DNA of 64,000 nucleotides from Desulfovibrio cuneatus DSM 11391 (GCF_000430005.1 NZ_AUCY01000010.1:1-64000); one strand, 5' to 3'. Shown: positions 8,537-18,034, numbered from the stretch's first letter. The notes: a model not told the origin generated them from the sequence alone. Numbers and translations are program-made.

Positions 8537-9642
8537 TACACTTGTCCGGCAACCCTGCCATCTGTATCGCGCGGGCGTTCGTCAACACCAATGTGGGCGT
8601 GGCTCACTACGTCGTCACCCATGGCAAGCAAAATAGGGCTTGCCACAAACATGGAAGACGCTGTTCCCACCAGCACACCAATAAACATGACCAAAGAGAA
8701 GTCGAAAATAATCCCCCCACCAAACAGCAGCAACGCAGAAATAACCATAAGCGTCGTGCCGGAAGTGAGAATGGTTCGGGAAAGGGTTTGGTTAATACTC
8801 TGGTTAATAACCACGGAAAGGGGCTGATCTTCATTGTTACGCAAATTTTCCCGTATGCGGTCGTACACAATAATTGTGTCGTTCAGGGAATAGCCCACAA
8901 TAGTCAAAAGAGCGGCAATAATGGTCAGGTCAAACTCTTTGCCAAGCATGGCAAAAACACCCACGGTTATGAGCACGTCGTGCACAATGGAAACTACCGC
9001 CCCCAAAGCAAACACCAGCTTCAGCCGCCAGCATAGCACCACAGTACAGCCAAGGGCCAAAAACACCAAAAGCACCTTGTTTACACCAAAAGCACCCAGG
9101 GCAAACATGCCGCCGCCTAGCACTGCCGCCATAATGGTGGCGCTCATCCAGCGGTATTCAAACCGCCCGGAAATATAAATGGCCGTAATTAGCGTGGCAT
9201 AAAACATGGCTTCCAGGGCTTTGGAACGTAAATCAGCCCCCACCTTGGGGCCAACCATTTCCACCCGCTGAATTTCAAATTCTTTGCCCGCCATATGCTG
9301 GCGCAACGCACCGGCAATACTTTCTGTTACCCCGCTGGAGCTTTCTTCCCCCACGGAAATACGTAACAAATACGTGCGTGAATCATCGCCAAAGCGCTGT
9401 ATTACAAGCCCTGGCAGCCCTGCCCCGTTAAGGGAGGTTTTCAGCACTTCATCGGAAACAGGTTCAGCAAATCGCACTTGGGCAGTCGCCCCACCGGCAA
9501 AGTCAATGCCGTACTTGGGGCCACCCGTAAGTACCATGGTGAGTATGCCCGCGGCAATAATAAGCACGGAAAGTACGTAGGCTATTTTCCGCTTGCCCAC
9601 AAAATCAATATTCAAGTCGTTTTTTATTAAATAAAGACCCAT
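8536..9642 (-). CDS. secF: Protein translocase subunit SecF
   Basis: Works with SecD and YajC to couple the proton gradient to late steps of Sec-dependent export. The 368-residue product shows the SecF order: first membrane helix (about 18-38), periplasmic loop opening with YGIDFAGGATAQVRF, then five helices with SLNDTIIVYDRIRENLR typical of SecF. ATG at 9642 is chosen because AAGGAG lies six bases upstream and the N-terminus begins at MGLYLIKN; an earlier ATG seven codons upstream lacks this. It lies downstream of secD on the same strand, but a 205-bp family B element separates the two, which is unusual for a pair normally tightly coupled. The stop codon touches another element. Confidence 0.96.
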   Translation of the reverse strand: MGLYLIKNDLNIDFVGKRKIAYVLSVLIIAAGILTMVLTGGPKYGIDFAGGATAQVRFAEPVSDEVLKTSLNGAGLPGLVIQRFGDDSRTYLLRISVGEESSSGVTESIAGALRQHMAGKEFEIQRVEMVGPKVGADLRSKALEAMFYATLITAIYISGRFEYRWMSATIMAAVLGGGMFALGAFGVNKVLLVFLALGCTVVLCWRLKLVFALGAVVSIVHDVLITVGVFAMLGKEFDLTIIAALLTIVGYSLNDTIIVYDRIRENLRNNEDQPLSVVINQSINQTLSRTILTSGTTLMVISALLLFGGGIIFDFSLVMFIGVLVGTASSMFVASPILLAMGDDVVSHAHIGVDERPRDTDGRVAGQV

Positions 9643-9734
9643 TGTTTTCTCCTTGCATGGCAACTTTTTGCGCTACATTCCCAAAAGAAGGCAGCATTGC
9701 CAAACGCTATGAACCACTGATTCAACAGCTTTTG

Positions 9735-9937
9735 GGAAACGCTCAGTTTTTCGTTTGGCAAGGCACGAGCTTTTTTTGAAGCAGGAGTGACAATTCCGCA
9801 GGAAAGCGGAATTGGGAACCGCCCGCAGGTCGGGAGCCGAAGGCCGAGGCCCAGGAGGGGCCGAGTCAACTCTTCTGTCCTCGACTGTTTCAAAAAAAGT
9901 GAAGCAACGCAGCCAAACGGAATAAATCAGCGTTTCC
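9735..9937 (+). repeat. Family B element, complete copy inside the secD-secF operon
   Basis: The reference copy of family B, about 203 bp. It has a left terminal repeat (GGAAACGCTCAGTTTTTCG, then TTTGGCAAGGCACGAGC) and a hairpin AATTCCGC-AGGAAA-GCGGAATT. A GC-rich core with GGCCCAGGAGGGGCC follows, then CTCGACTGTTTCAAAAAAAG and the right terminal repeat (GCCAAACGGAATAAATCAGC, GTTTCC). The two ends are imperfect inverted repeats of about 25 bp. The right end is one base before the secD stop codon. Other complete copies are at 16134 and 41407. Confidence 0.9.
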
Positions 9938-11524
9938 TTAAATGCTTAGCTTACGCCCCGGCTTACGCATCCAAATCGTGAAAATGACCCTGGAAACAAA
10001 AATGGCCGTGAACATGGAAGCGATTATACCAAGGGTAAGGGTAACAGCAAAACCCCGAATGGGCCCTGTGCCAAACTGGTACAGAATAACGGCCGCAATG
10101 ATGGTGGTGAGGTTGGAGTCAACAATGGCAAGAGTTGCCCGGGAAAAACCCGCTTCAATGGCTTCCAGCGGGCTCATGCGGCGCATTTCTTCACGTATGC
10201 GTTCAAAAACAAGCACGTTGGCATCCACCGCCATACCAATGGTCAGCACAATGCCCGCAATACCCGGCAAGGTAAGCGTTGCCCCAAACAAAGCCATGCC
10301 TGCAAGAATAAGCAGCACGTCAAAAAGGAGCATAAAATTGGCAATAACGCCGGAAAAGCCGTAGTAGACCATCATGAACAGCATAACAATGGCACCGCCC
10401 ACCAGGGCAGCAGTTACGCCCTGGGTAATGGACTCCTGCCCAAGGGAAGGCCCAACACTGCGTTCTTCAAGCACTTTTACCGGTGCAGGCAAAGAACCTG
10501 CACGCAGCACCAGGGCAAGGTCGGTGGCTTCTTCCAGAGTAAAGTTACCTGTTATGCTGGCATTGTCGGTAAGTTTTGCCTGAATAACCGGGGCCGAATG
10601 CACTTTGCCGTCCAGCACAATAGCAAGGTTGCGCTGCAAGTTGGCTTCTGTCAGGCGGCCAAACAGCTCACTGCCGCGCCTGTCAAAAGAAATGGCCACT
10701 TCATAGTCGCCATACTGGGCACTGCCCACCACAGCATTTTCAATGTGGTCGCCTGTAAGCGACACTTCTTTTTCCACCGTAATAAAGCGGGGGGCACCCT
10801 TTGCTTCATCCCCGCGGCTACCCACATAGGGCAACTGCTCTGTGGGGCCTTTGGTTGTGGCAGGGTCCACCACAAGCCGAAATTCCAGGTGGGCAGTTTT
10901 GCCTATAATACCAATGGCTCGGTTGGAATCATCCATTCCGGGCAACTGCACTACAATGCGGCCATCCTGCTGCTTGCGCACGTCTGGCTCGGCAACGCCA
11001 AACTGGTCAATACGGTTACGAATGGTGGAAAGAGCCTGGTCCAGGGTGGAATCTGTAAAGCGCTGGCGCTCCAGTTCTGTCAGGGCAAGGCTGTAGCGCA
11101 GCCGCCCATTGGCCAGGGTTTTGGGAACTTCAAAGGCCAGGGAATGAAATTTCTGCTTCAGGAGCTCTTCAAATTCCTCCTGCTTGCCAGGCACAGTGAG
11201 CACAAATTCCAGACGCTCACCTGCCAGTTGCGGCGCAGTAATAAGCAAGCCCTTACGGCTGGCTTCTGCCAAAAGTTCTTGCCCCACCTGGGAAAGGTTG
11301 GCTTCAATGGCTTTTTCCATGTCCACGCCAAGAGTCAGGTGAATGCCTCCCAAAAGGTCCAGCCCCAGGTTCACGCGGGTGTTTGGCAAAAATCTTGCCA
11401 GCCCCTGGGGCTGCTCTCCCTCTTTAAGGCGGGGAACAGACAACATGTCTGGCAGCATAACATACGCACTGGCACACAACACCAGCAGCACAATGGCTAC
11501 GCGCCATAAAATACCTTGTTTCAT
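9938..11524 (-). CDS. secD: Protein translocase subunit SecD
   Basis: A 528-residue inner-membrane component of the SecDF-YajC complex. An N-terminal helix (about 5-25) is followed by the periplasmic P1 region, with LGLDLLGGIHLTLGVDMEKA and the IRNRIDQFGVAEPDV repeat typical of SecD. Six C-terminal helices include GMAVDANVLVFERIREEMR, with the proton-relay Asp of the family. The frame is open upstream, but ATG at 11524 has AGGAG five bases before it and gives the expected N-terminus MKQGILWR. It is second in a yajC-secD-secF order, but 348 bp separate it from yajC, far more than usual. Confidence 0.97.
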   Translation of the reverse strand: MKQGILWRVAIVLLVLCASAYVMLPDMLSVPRLKEGEQPQGLARFLPNTRVNLGLDLLGGIHLTLGVDMEKAIEANLSQVGQELLAEASRKGLLITAPQLAGERLEFVLTVPGKQEEFEELLKQKFHSLAFEVPKTLANGRLRYSLALTELERQRFTDSTLDQALSTIRNRIDQFGVAEPDVRKQQDGRIVVQLPGMDDSNRAIGIIGKTAHLEFRLVVDPATTKGPTEQLPYVGSRGDEAKGAPRFITVEKEVSLTGDHIENAVVGSAQYGDYEVAISFDRRGSELFGRLTEANLQRNLAIVLDGKVHSAPVIQAKLTDNASITGNFTLEEATDLALVLRAGSLPAPVKVLEERSVGPSLGQESITQGVTAALVGGAIVMLFMMVYYGFSGVIANFMLLFDVLLILAGMALFGATLTLPGIAGIVLTIGMAVDANVLVFERIREEMRRMSPLEAIEAGFSRATLAIVDSNLTTIIAAVILYQFGTGPIRGFAVTLTLGIIASMFTAIFVSRVIFTIWMRKPGRKLSI

Positions 11525-11872
11525 GAATGCTCCTGCACTGAAAAACATACACCGCAGCGCCTTCCAACCCTTTGCCCAATGCCCGTTATAAGGAGCACTG
11601 CAAGCAGCACAGGGGGAACACGTGCGGAGAAACGGGGGGATAAGCCCTGCATGCAAGGGTGGCAACCCCACAGGCCATGCCGCATTGCGGCGGCGTGCCC
11701 GGTGGGCCTACCACAAACACCGGAACCTTCCCGGAAAAAAGTGGACCGAACAAACAAAAAAAAGCTGCCCGCGCTCTTTTCCCGGCAATTCCCCCCAAGG
11801 CCCACCACATGTGTGGTTATGCCCATGGGGGGAAAGCGCCCTGCGAACAGAGAAAAAAACGCCGGATGCAGA
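11525..11872. other. Unusually long spacer between yajC and secD
   Basis: This 348-bp stretch has no credible gene on either strand; open frames crossing it have no start signals or family resemblance. It is GC-rich near secD and has an A-rich run (11750-11765). None of the A-D repeat families is recognisable, although it may be a decayed element. It could hold a separate secD promoter. Confidence 0.5.
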
Positions 11873-12253
11873 TTATTTTTTGTTTTCAGCCGAATCCTTG
11901 CCAGCTTCTTTCCCTTTGCCTTTTGCAGGTGCAGCAGGCGGGGTGGCAAAGCCGGAAACAAAAGAACGGCCCACGGTAATTTTGGTTTCGCCAAGGTCAA
12001 GCACCAGCTTGTCGTCTTGCACTTCCACAACCGTACCAAAAATACCGCCAGCGGTAATAACCTTGTCGCCACGCTTTAATTGGGAAAGCAGTTGCTTGTG
12101 TTCTTTAGCGCGTTTTTGCTGTGGCCGGATAAGCAGGAAGTAAAACACAGCAAACATTAAAATAAGGGGAATAAAACTGGCCAGAGCCCCTTCTCCACCC
12201 TGGGCAGCCTGCCCACTTGTACCCATGGCATATGCAGCAGTAGTCCAGAACAT
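11873..12253 (-). CDS. yajC: Preprotein translocase subunit YajC
   Basis: A 126-residue single-span protein that associates with SecDF. An Ala/Gly-rich N-terminus is followed by the membrane helix (ASFIPLILMFAVFYFLLIRP, about residues 25-44) and the diagnostic RPQQKRAKEH and LKRGDKVITAGGIFGTVVEV. The C-terminal tail after residue 104 is Ala/Lys/Gly-rich low complexity. The ATG at 12253 has a strong GGAGG five bases upstream. It is the first gene of the export operon and reads towards secD. Confidence 0.96.
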   Translation of the reverse strand: MFWTTAAYAMGTSGQAAQGGEGALASFIPLILMFAVFYFLLIRPQQKRAKEHKQLLSQLKRGDKVITAGGIFGTVVEVQDDKLVLDLGETKITVGRSFVSGFATPPAAPAKGKGKEAGKDSAENKK

Positions 12254-12494
12254 GAATCCTCCAAAAAAAGTTCATGGGCGCACCATGCGCCCGCGTAATA
12301 TCCTTATTACTATAGCCACTAGGAAGCAAACTGGCAATGGTTTTCTCTACTACCTCGCGCACAAGGCCGAAGGAACAACCACCCTGCCCCCCGGCCCAGG
12401 CCACAGGCTAGCGCCGCCGGGGTATTTGCAGTTTTCCGTAAAATGGCCTATACAGGCAACACAGCGGTATACCTGCCGTTCTTATAGAACCTAA

Positions 12495-12814
12495 GGAAAC
12501 GCTGATTTATTGCGTTTGGCAGCTTTTTTCCACTCGGGCTTCGTGGATATGTGCAAGGTGGCAAAGCCACTCGCACCCTCCGCCCTCATTCCACGGCTCG
12601 CTAGGCTCGCGACTGCCGTCGGCTTTAAGGTTTTTTGAAACAGTCGAGGATGGAAGAGTTGACTCGGCCCCTCCTGGGCCTCGGCCTTCGGCTCCCGACC
12701 TGCGGGCGGTTCCCAATTCCGCTTTCCTGCGGAATTGTCACTCCTGCCGCAAAAAAAGCTCGAGCACAGGGCCTGTGTCCCCGACCTTGCCAAGCGAAAT
12801 AACGGCGCGTTTCC
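12495..12814 (-). repeat. Composite element: family B carrying an A module (12527-12629)
   Basis: In inverted orientation, family B terminal repeats bound the unit. At the left end GGAAACGCTGATTTATTGCG is immediately followed by a family A module (12527-12629), and the remaining B interior runs to the other end at 12814. The hairpin of this A copy pairs GTGCGAGTGGC with GCCACCTTGCAC, a different sequence from other copies but still complementary. It lies upstream of the RdgC-like genes and of yajC. The region 12254-12494 before it has no gene and probably holds the yajC promoter. Confidence 0.85.
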
Positions 12815-12906
12815 AAAATGCTCGTTAATGAGTGCTTCCCTAAACGCCAAGAGCCCCGCACCTGCCCCTGTGCGTTTTCTTATTACAGTGCAACCAGAAG
12901 GCCACC

Positions 12907-13515
12907 ATGTCATTTTTAAACAGCAGCACAAGCTTTACCCGCTTTCGCATTACCGACCCCGTTCCCCCAAGCCTGTGGCCAGAACTGCCAGACAAGCTCC
13001 GGCAATTCGCCTTTCAGGACATTGATGAAATTCCCGAACAGCGTTCTTACGGCTGGGTAAGCTTTGAAGATATGCTGGACACGACCTTTGGCCTTGCCCC
13101 CGTTGAAAAGGGTGAGTACGTTACCTTTTCCATGCGGCTGGACACCCGGCGCGTGCCCCCGGCAGTAACCAAAAAACACCTGGCCCTGGCCCTGAAAAAA
13201 GAAGAAGCCCTGATGCGTGAAATGGGGAAAAAATTTGTTTCCCGCGAGCGCAAAAAAGAGTTGAAAGAACAGGTGGAACTGAAGCTGCGCATGCGCTTTC
13301 TGCCTATTCCTGCTGAATTTCAGGTTATTTGGAACACTGGCACCAACATGCTGTACTTTGCCTCTACCCAGCAGAAAATGATTGATATGTTTCAGGAACT
13401 TTTCATTCGTTCCTTTAATTTGCATATGGAACCCATTACCCCCTATGACCTCGCCCTTACCATTCTTGGCGACGCGGCGAAGCTTGACACCCTTGAACCC
13501 ACCCAATTTGCGTAA
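12907..13515 (+). CDS. RdgC-like protein, N-terminal part
   Basis: This 202-residue protein resembles the N-terminal two thirds of recombination-associated RdgC (family PF04381), a ring-shaped DNA-binding protein that modulates RecA-mediated recombination in proteobacteria. Supporting features are the early YGWVSFEDM stretch, the VPPAVTKKHLALALKKEEA helix, the basic RERKKELKEQVELKLRMRFLP segment and FNLHMEPITPYDLAL. It is shorter than the roughly 300 residues of enterobacterial RdgC and ends five bases before a second gene that looks like the missing C-terminal half. ATG at 12907 has AAGG seven bases upstream. This is either a natural two-gene arrangement or a split gene. The assignment is from recalled family features, not a search. 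Confidence 0.7.
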   Translation: MSFLNSSTSFTRFRITDPVPPSLWPELPDKLRQFAFQDIDEIPEQRSYGWVSFEDMLDTTFGLAPVEKGEYVTFSMRLDTRRVPPAVTKKHLALALKKEEALMREMGKKFVSRERKKELKEQVELKLRMRFLPIPAEFQVIWNTGTNMLYFASTQQKMIDMFQELFIRSFNLHMEPITPYDLALTILGDAAKLDTLEPTQFA

Positions 13516-13520
13516 CCCCC

Positions 13521-14042
13521 ATGAACGATACTCCCTACCTTGGTGAATCCACAGACCTTGTCCTTGGCCAGGAATTTTTAACATGGTTGTGGTACGCAAG
13601 TGCCACAGGCACCATTTTTAACGACAAATCAGGCCGCCCCTTTACCGTGAGCATGGAACAGCGCATTGTGGTGCAAGGCGGCACCGGCGAATCTATGGAA
13701 ACTGCCAGCGTTTCCGGCATTGATTCTGAACTGCGTGAAGCCCGCATGGGCATTAGCAGGGGCAAAAAAGTAACCCGCGCCCTGCTACGCCTGGAACGCG
13801 ACCCCGATGTTTGGCAGGTTTCCCTGAAAGCCGCCGACTTTGGCATTAGCGGCCTGAAGCCCCCCAAAATTGAACGCGAAAGCGACGACGACAGCGACGC
13901 CCTTATTCTGGAAAAAATGTACCTCATCGAGTCATGCCTGGAATTGCTGGACGCTATGTACAAGCACTTTCTGGAAAAGCGCTTTGGCCCCGCATGGCAG
14001 GAAGAAGTCAGTAATCTCCGCGAATGGACGAGCCGCGCATAG
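13521..14042 (+). CDS. RdgC-like protein, C-terminal part (or partner)
   Basis: A 173-residue protein starting five bases after the previous stop, in another frame. It carries LGQEFLTWLWYAS, a signature seen in the C-terminal half of long RdgC-like proteins from bacteria outside the gammaproteobacteria. A probable beta-rich segment and an acidic C-terminal helical part (YLIESCLELLDAMYKHFLEKRF) follow. There is no obvious ribosome-binding site, which fits translational coupling to the first gene. The stop codon is followed directly by a family B end remnant (AAAACGCTCAGT) and then a family C element. Function independent of RdgC cannot be excluded. Confidence 0.65.
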   Translation: MNDTPYLGESTDLVLGQEFLTWLWYASATGTIFNDKSGRPFTVSMEQRIVVQGGTGESMETASVSGIDSELREARMGISRGKKVTRALLRLERDPDVWQVSLKAADFGISGLKPPKIERESDDDSDALILEKMYLIESCLELLDAMYKHFLEKRFGPAWQEEVSNLREWTSRA

Positions 14043-14061
14043 AAAACGCTCAGTGTTATTA

Positions 14062-14220
14062 GGGGACGCTGTCCCCCATACCCCCTGCAAGGGGCGTGAC
14101 GCCCCTTGACCCCCATTTACATTTACTTACCCGCAAGGCGGGAAAGTAAATGCTGATGAGGGTTCCAAGGGCATCATGCCCTTGGCGGAGGGGGTTTGGG
14201 GAGGCAGAGCCTCCCCAAAT
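14062..14220 (+). repeat. Family C five-hairpin element, copy without A core
   Basis: Five consecutive hairpins: GGGGAC-GCT-GTCCCC; CAAGGGGCG-TGA-CGCCCCTTG; arms 14120-14134 and 14138-14152 (14 of 15 pairs); CCAAGGGCA-TCA-TGCCCTTGG near 14165-14185; and TTTGGGGAGGC-AGA-GCCTCCCCAAA (14195-14219). Copies at 18035 and 25375 have a family A module inserted in the fourth hairpin, so this copy shows the empty state. It lies just after the RdgC-like gene pair and 62 bp before a transporter operon. Confidence 0.88.
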
Positions 14221-14282
14221 AAAATGGGTCATATCAATTCATTGCCCTAACCACCAGCCTGCATAACATCCCTGAAAAACCC

Positions 14283-15299
14283 ATGAAGCACTCCCCAGCG
14301 CCCCCATCTCCTTATGAGGTTATTGCCAAAAAAGTTGCATGGATGCTTATTGTTTTCATGGGCATCACCCTCATCAGCTTCATGGTTATTCACCTTGCCC
14401 CCGGTTCCCCCACCGACCTGCAAACCACCATGAACCCCCTGGCGGATGCAGACGCACGTAAGCGCCTTGAAGCCTTCTACGGGCTGGACAAACCCCTGCT
14501 GCAACAATACTGGGAATGGCTACTGCGCCTGGTGCAACTGGATTTTGGCAACTCCATGGGCAGCGACGCCCGCCCTGTACTGGAAAAAATTGCAGAACGC
14601 ATGCCCCTGACCATTTGGATGAACGTGGCAGGCCTTGTGCTTACCCTGGTCATTGCCATTCCCCTTGGGGTGGTGGCGGCATGGCGCAAGGGCGGCTGGT
14701 TCGACAACCTCACCACCGTGCTGGTGTTTGTGGGCTTTGCCATGCCGGGGTTCTGGATGGCCCTGCTGCTTATGTCTTATTTTTCCATCACCTTGCATTG
14801 GCTCCCTCTTTCCGGGGTGACCTCGCTGGAATTTGCCACACTCAGCCCCTGGGGCCAGGCCCTGAATGTGGCCAAGCATTTGGCCATGCCCCTGTTTATT
14901 ATTGTGTTTGGCAGCCTTGCGGGCATGTCGCGGTTTATGCGCGCTTCCATGTTGGAAGTACTGCGCCAAGATTTTATTGTCACCGCAAGGGCCAAAGGCC
15001 TGCCGGAGCGGGTTGTGCTGTTTCGCCATGCCCTGCGCAACGCGCTGCTGCCCGTCATCACCTTGCTGGGGCTTTCCGTGCCGGGGCTTATTGGCGGTAG
15101 TGTTATTATTGAATCCATATTTTCCCTACCGGGCATGGGCCAATTATTTTACGGGGCCGTTATGGCCCGCGACTACCCCCTGATTATGGGCAACCTTGTG
15201 CTGGGCGCTGTGCTCACCCTTATGGGCAACACCCTTGCCGACCTGTGCTACAGCCTTGCGGACCCGCGCATTCGGGTGCATACCCGGAAGGGGGCCTAA
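14283..15299 (+). CDS. ABC transporter permease, DppB/OppB type
   Basis: A 338-residue inner-membrane subunit of a peptide/nickel-type ABC importer. It has the long periplasmic loop after helix 1 ([24 protein letters not shown]) and the EAA contact loop around residues 220-245 ([28 protein letters not shown]) that docks to the ATPase. The final five helices complete the family plan. The upstream ribosome-binding site is weak. It pairs with the DppC-type gene three bases downstream. No substrate-binding protein or ATPase gene lies nearby, so the rest of the transporter must be elsewhere, and the substrate (peptide, nickel or opine) cannot be chosen. Confidence 0.9.
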   Translation: MKHSPAPPSPYEVIAKKVAWMLIVFMGITLISFMVIHLAPGSPTDLQTTMNPLADADARKRLEAFYGLDKPLLQQYWEWLLRLVQLDFGNSMGSDARPVLEKIAERMPLTIWMNVAGLVLTLVIAIPLGVVAAWRKGGWFDNLTTVLVFVGFAMPGFWMALLLMSYFSITLHWLPLSGVTSLEFATLSPWGQALNVAKHLAMPLFIIVFGSLAGMSRFMRASMLEVLRQDFIVTARAKGLPERVVLFRHALRNALLPVITLLGLSVPGLIGGSVIIESIFSLPGMGQLFYGAVMARDYPLIMGNLVLGAVLTLMGNTLADLCYSLADPRIRVHTRKGA

Positions 15300-15302
15300 C
15301 CC

Positions 15303-16133
15303 ATGCAACGTATACTGTACTGGCTAAAAGGGCGTGAACTGCTCCTGCTGGGGGGATTTCTGGTGGGCACCGTGACCATTGCGGCCCTGCTGGCCCCGTG
15401 GCTTGCCCCTTACGACCCCCTGGCCCAAAACCTGGACGCCATGTACAATGCCCCCAGCTTCCTGCACTGGCTTGGTACAGACGGCTATGGCCGCGACGTG
15501 CTGAGCCGTATGCTTTACGGGGCGCGTGTTTCCTTATGGGTGGGCTTTGTTTCTGTGGGTATTTCCGCCAGCATTGGGGCCACCCTTGGCCTGTGCGCCG
15601 GGTATTTTCGTGGCCTTGTGGATGAATGCATCATGCGTTTTGTGGACATTATGCTGTGCTTCCCCTCCTTTTTCCTGATTCTGGCGGTTATTGCATTTTT
15701 AGACGCCAACCTCCTGAACATTATGGTCATTATTGGCCTGACTTCCTGGATGGGCGTTGCCCGCCTTGTGCGGGCGGAAGCCATGAGCCTGCGGGAGAGG
15801 GAATTCATTAGTGCGGCGCGCCTTGCCGGGGCTTCCACCATGCGCATTCTGTTTCGTCATATTCTTCCCAACGCTCTTGGCCCGGTTATGGTTTCGGCTA
15901 CATTGGGCATTGCCGGGGCCATTCTTACGGAATCATCCCTTTCCTTTCTGGGTATTGGGGTGCAGCACCCCCTGCCAAGCTGGGGCAATATTTTACTGGA
16001 AGGCAAAGAGTCGCTGGAATTTGCGTGGTGGCTTTCCTTTTTCCCTGGCTTTGCCATTTTACTCACCGTGCTAGGCTACTATCTGCTGGGGGAAAATTTA
16101 CGTGAGTTTCTCGACCCGCGCACCCAACGCTAG
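15303..16133 (+). CDS. ABC transporter permease, DppC/OppC type
   Basis: A 276-residue partner permease. The N-terminal motif YDPLAQNLDAMYNAPSFLHWLGTDGYGRDVLSRMLYG is typical of DppC proteins, and the EAA loop EFISAARLAGASTMRILFRHILPNALGP lies in the second half. Five to six membrane helices are seen. It starts three bases after dppB and is clearly co-transcribed with it. The stop codon TAG is directly followed, with no gap, by a family B element whose terminal repeat may act as the 3' end of the message. Confidence 0.9.
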   Translation: MQRILYWLKGRELLLLGGFLVGTVTIAALLAPWLAPYDPLAQNLDAMYNAPSFLHWLGTDGYGRDVLSRMLYGARVSLWVGFVSVGISASIGATLGLCAGYFRGLVDECIMRFVDIMLCFPSFFLILAVIAFLDANLLNIMVIIGLTSWMGVARLVRAEAMSLREREFISAARLAGASTMRILFRHILPNALGPVMVSATLGIAGAILTESSLSFLGIGVQHPLPSWGNILLEGKESLEFAWWLSFFPGFAILLTVLGYYLLGENLREFLDPRTQR

Positions 16134-16337
16134 GGAAACACTGATTTATTCCGTTTGGCTACGGTACTCGTGTTTTTTGAAGCGGGGCAAGACCGAAGAG
16201 TTGACTCGGCCCGTCCTGGGCCTCAGCCTTCGGCTCCCGCCCTGCGGGCAGTTCCCAATTCCGCTTTCCTGCGGAATTGTCAGCACCCGCCTCAAAAACC
16301 ACTTGTGCCTTGCCAAACGAAAAAACTCAGCGTTTCC
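16134..16337 (-). repeat. Family B element, inverted complete copy
   Basis: About 204 bp. It starts immediately after the dppC stop codon with GGAAACACTGATTTATTCCG and ends CTCAGCGTTTCC. The core matches the copies at 9735 and 41407. In this copy the hairpin next to the AATTCCGC stem reads CTGCCC-GCA-GGGCGG. It lies between dppC and recN. Confidence 0.88.
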
Positions 16338-16402
16338 CAAATACGATATTATGACAGAATTGTTCACATTTCCCGCTACGGGAATATGAAGGATAAAGAA
16401 TC

Positions 16403-17995
16403 ATGCTTGAGCTACTACGTATACACGACCTTGCGCTGATTGAAGACATGGAAATGGAGTTTACCCAGGGCATGAACGTGCTCACGGGGGAAACGGGCGC
16501 AGGCAAAAGCTTTATCCTGAAAGCGCTGAACTTTGTTACCGGGGAAAAAATGACCACGGAAAACGTGCGCCCCGGCAAAGAAAAAGCCGTAGTGGAAGGC
16601 CTTTTTCACGTTAATGATGAACAGTATATTTTACGCCGCGAACTGGCAGCAGAAACGGGCCGCAGCCGTTTTTACTGTAACGACCGTTTAGCCTCGCAAG
16701 ATACCGTAGGGGAACTGAAGCCTTCGCTTATTGTCCACACCAGCCAGCACGGCCAGCAAAAACTGCTACAACCTGCTTTTCAGGCCCGTATGCTGGACGA
16801 CTTTCTGGAAGACCCCACCCTGCCGGAAGAAAAAGACCGCCTGCTGGCCGCCCTTACCGAGTGCCAGGCTAGACGAAAAGCCCTGGAAGCCCAGATGAAA
16901 GCCCTGGAAGACAAGCGCGATATTCTGGAATTTCAGGCCGCAGAAATAGCCAAGGTAGCCCCAAAGGCAGGGGAAGAGGAAGAGTTGGAACGCCAGCGCG
17001 ACACCCTGCGCAACCAGTCTGGCATACGCGACAGCGCCATGCAAGGGCTGGAAGCCCTGCGCGGCGGTAGCGACGGCCCCGGTATGCTGCACTACATGGC
17101 GGGCCTGGAACGCGCCGCCACGGCCCTGGGCAAGCACCTGGAAGACTATGCCGACCTGCCCGGCACCCTTATTGAAGTGACGGAAAGCCTGAAAGAAGTG
17201 GAAAACCGCCTGAGCACCGCAGCCCGCCACAGTGCCCCGGTGCTGGACAACGAGCAAATCGAGTCGCGCCTGTACGCCCTGGCCCAGCTCAAGCGCAAAT
17301 TAAAGCGCCCCCTGGATGCCATTTTGCACCTGAGCAAGGAAATTGAAGACAATCTCTCCTTTCTGGACTCCTGCGGCATTGACCGGAAAAATCTGGAAAA
17401 AGAAGAAGAGGCCCAGTGCGACGCCCTTGCCGCCCTGCTCCTTCGCCTGAACAAGGCACGGGAAGCTGCCGCAGGGGAGCTTGCAGAAAAGCTGCAACGG
17501 GAACTGCGCCAGCTTGGTTTTTCCGAACACGTGCGGGTGCGTTTTGCCTTCACCCCCCACCCCTTGCACCCCCAGCGCGAAGACTGCGTGGAAATGCGGG
17601 CCCGCCTGTTATGGCAGCCCAACCCTGGGCAGGCTGAACAACCTCTGGAGCGCATTGCCTCTGGCGGGGAACTTTCCCGCTTTTTGCTGGCCTTTGTTTC
17701 CCTCATGAGCAAAACAGGCAGGGAAACCCCCACCCTGATTTTTGACGAAGTGGACGCAGGCGTGGGCGGCATAACCCTGAACCGGGTGGCAGAAGCCCTG
17801 GAAACCCTGGCCGCCTCCCGCCAGATGATTCTTATTACCCACTGGCCCCAGCTTGCTAAACGGGCACAACGCCATTTTGTTATTAGCAAAACGGTGCGCG
17901 GCAATGAAACCTTTACCACCTGCCACCGCCTTGCCACCCCGCAGCAGGTAGAAGAGGAATTAGCCCGTATGGCAGGCGACGAAGGCAAGTTGTAG
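16403..17995 (+). CDS. recN: DNA repair protein RecN
   Basis: An SMC-like ATPase for double-strand break repair, 530 residues. Walker A GETGAGKS is at 29-36. A long coiled-coil-forming central part (about 140-370, rich in E, R, K, L) and the C-terminal half carry the ABC signature LASGGELSRFLLAF (written IASGGELS here) and Walker B LIFDEVDAGVGG. The C-terminal H-loop region ILITHWPQLAKRAQRHFVISK is typical. ATG at 16403 has AAGGA upstream at a spacing of about ten. The gene stands alone between two repeats. No LexA-type operator was recognised. Confidence 0.96.
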   Translation: MLELLRIHDLALIEDMEMEFTQGMNVLTGETGAGKSFILKALNFVTGEKMTTENVRPGKEKAVVEGLFHVNDEQYILRRELAAETGRSRFYCNDRLASQDTVGELKPSLIVHTSQHGQQKLLQPAFQARMLDDFLEDPTLPEEKDRLLAALTECQARRKALEAQMKALEDKRDILEFQAAEIAKVAPKAGEEEELERQRDTLRNQSGIRDSAMQGLEALRGGSDGPGMLHYMAGLERAATALGKHLEDYADLPGTLIEVTESLKEVENRLSTAARHSAPVLDNEQIESRLYALAQLKRKLKRPLDAILHLSKEIEDNLSFLDSCGIDRKNLEKEEEAQCDALAALLLRLNKAREAAAGELAEKLQRELRQLGFSEHVRVRFAFTPHPLHPQREDCVEMRARLLWQPNPGQAEQPLERIASGGELSRFLLAFVSLMSKTGRETPTLIFDEVDAGVGGITLNRVAEALETLAASRQMILITHWPQLAKRAQRHFVISKTVRGNETFTTCHRLATPQQVEEELARMAGDEGKL

Positions 17996-18034
17996 TTAAC
18001 GAGTATTGCAGAATGAATTTAATTGACTTGAATT

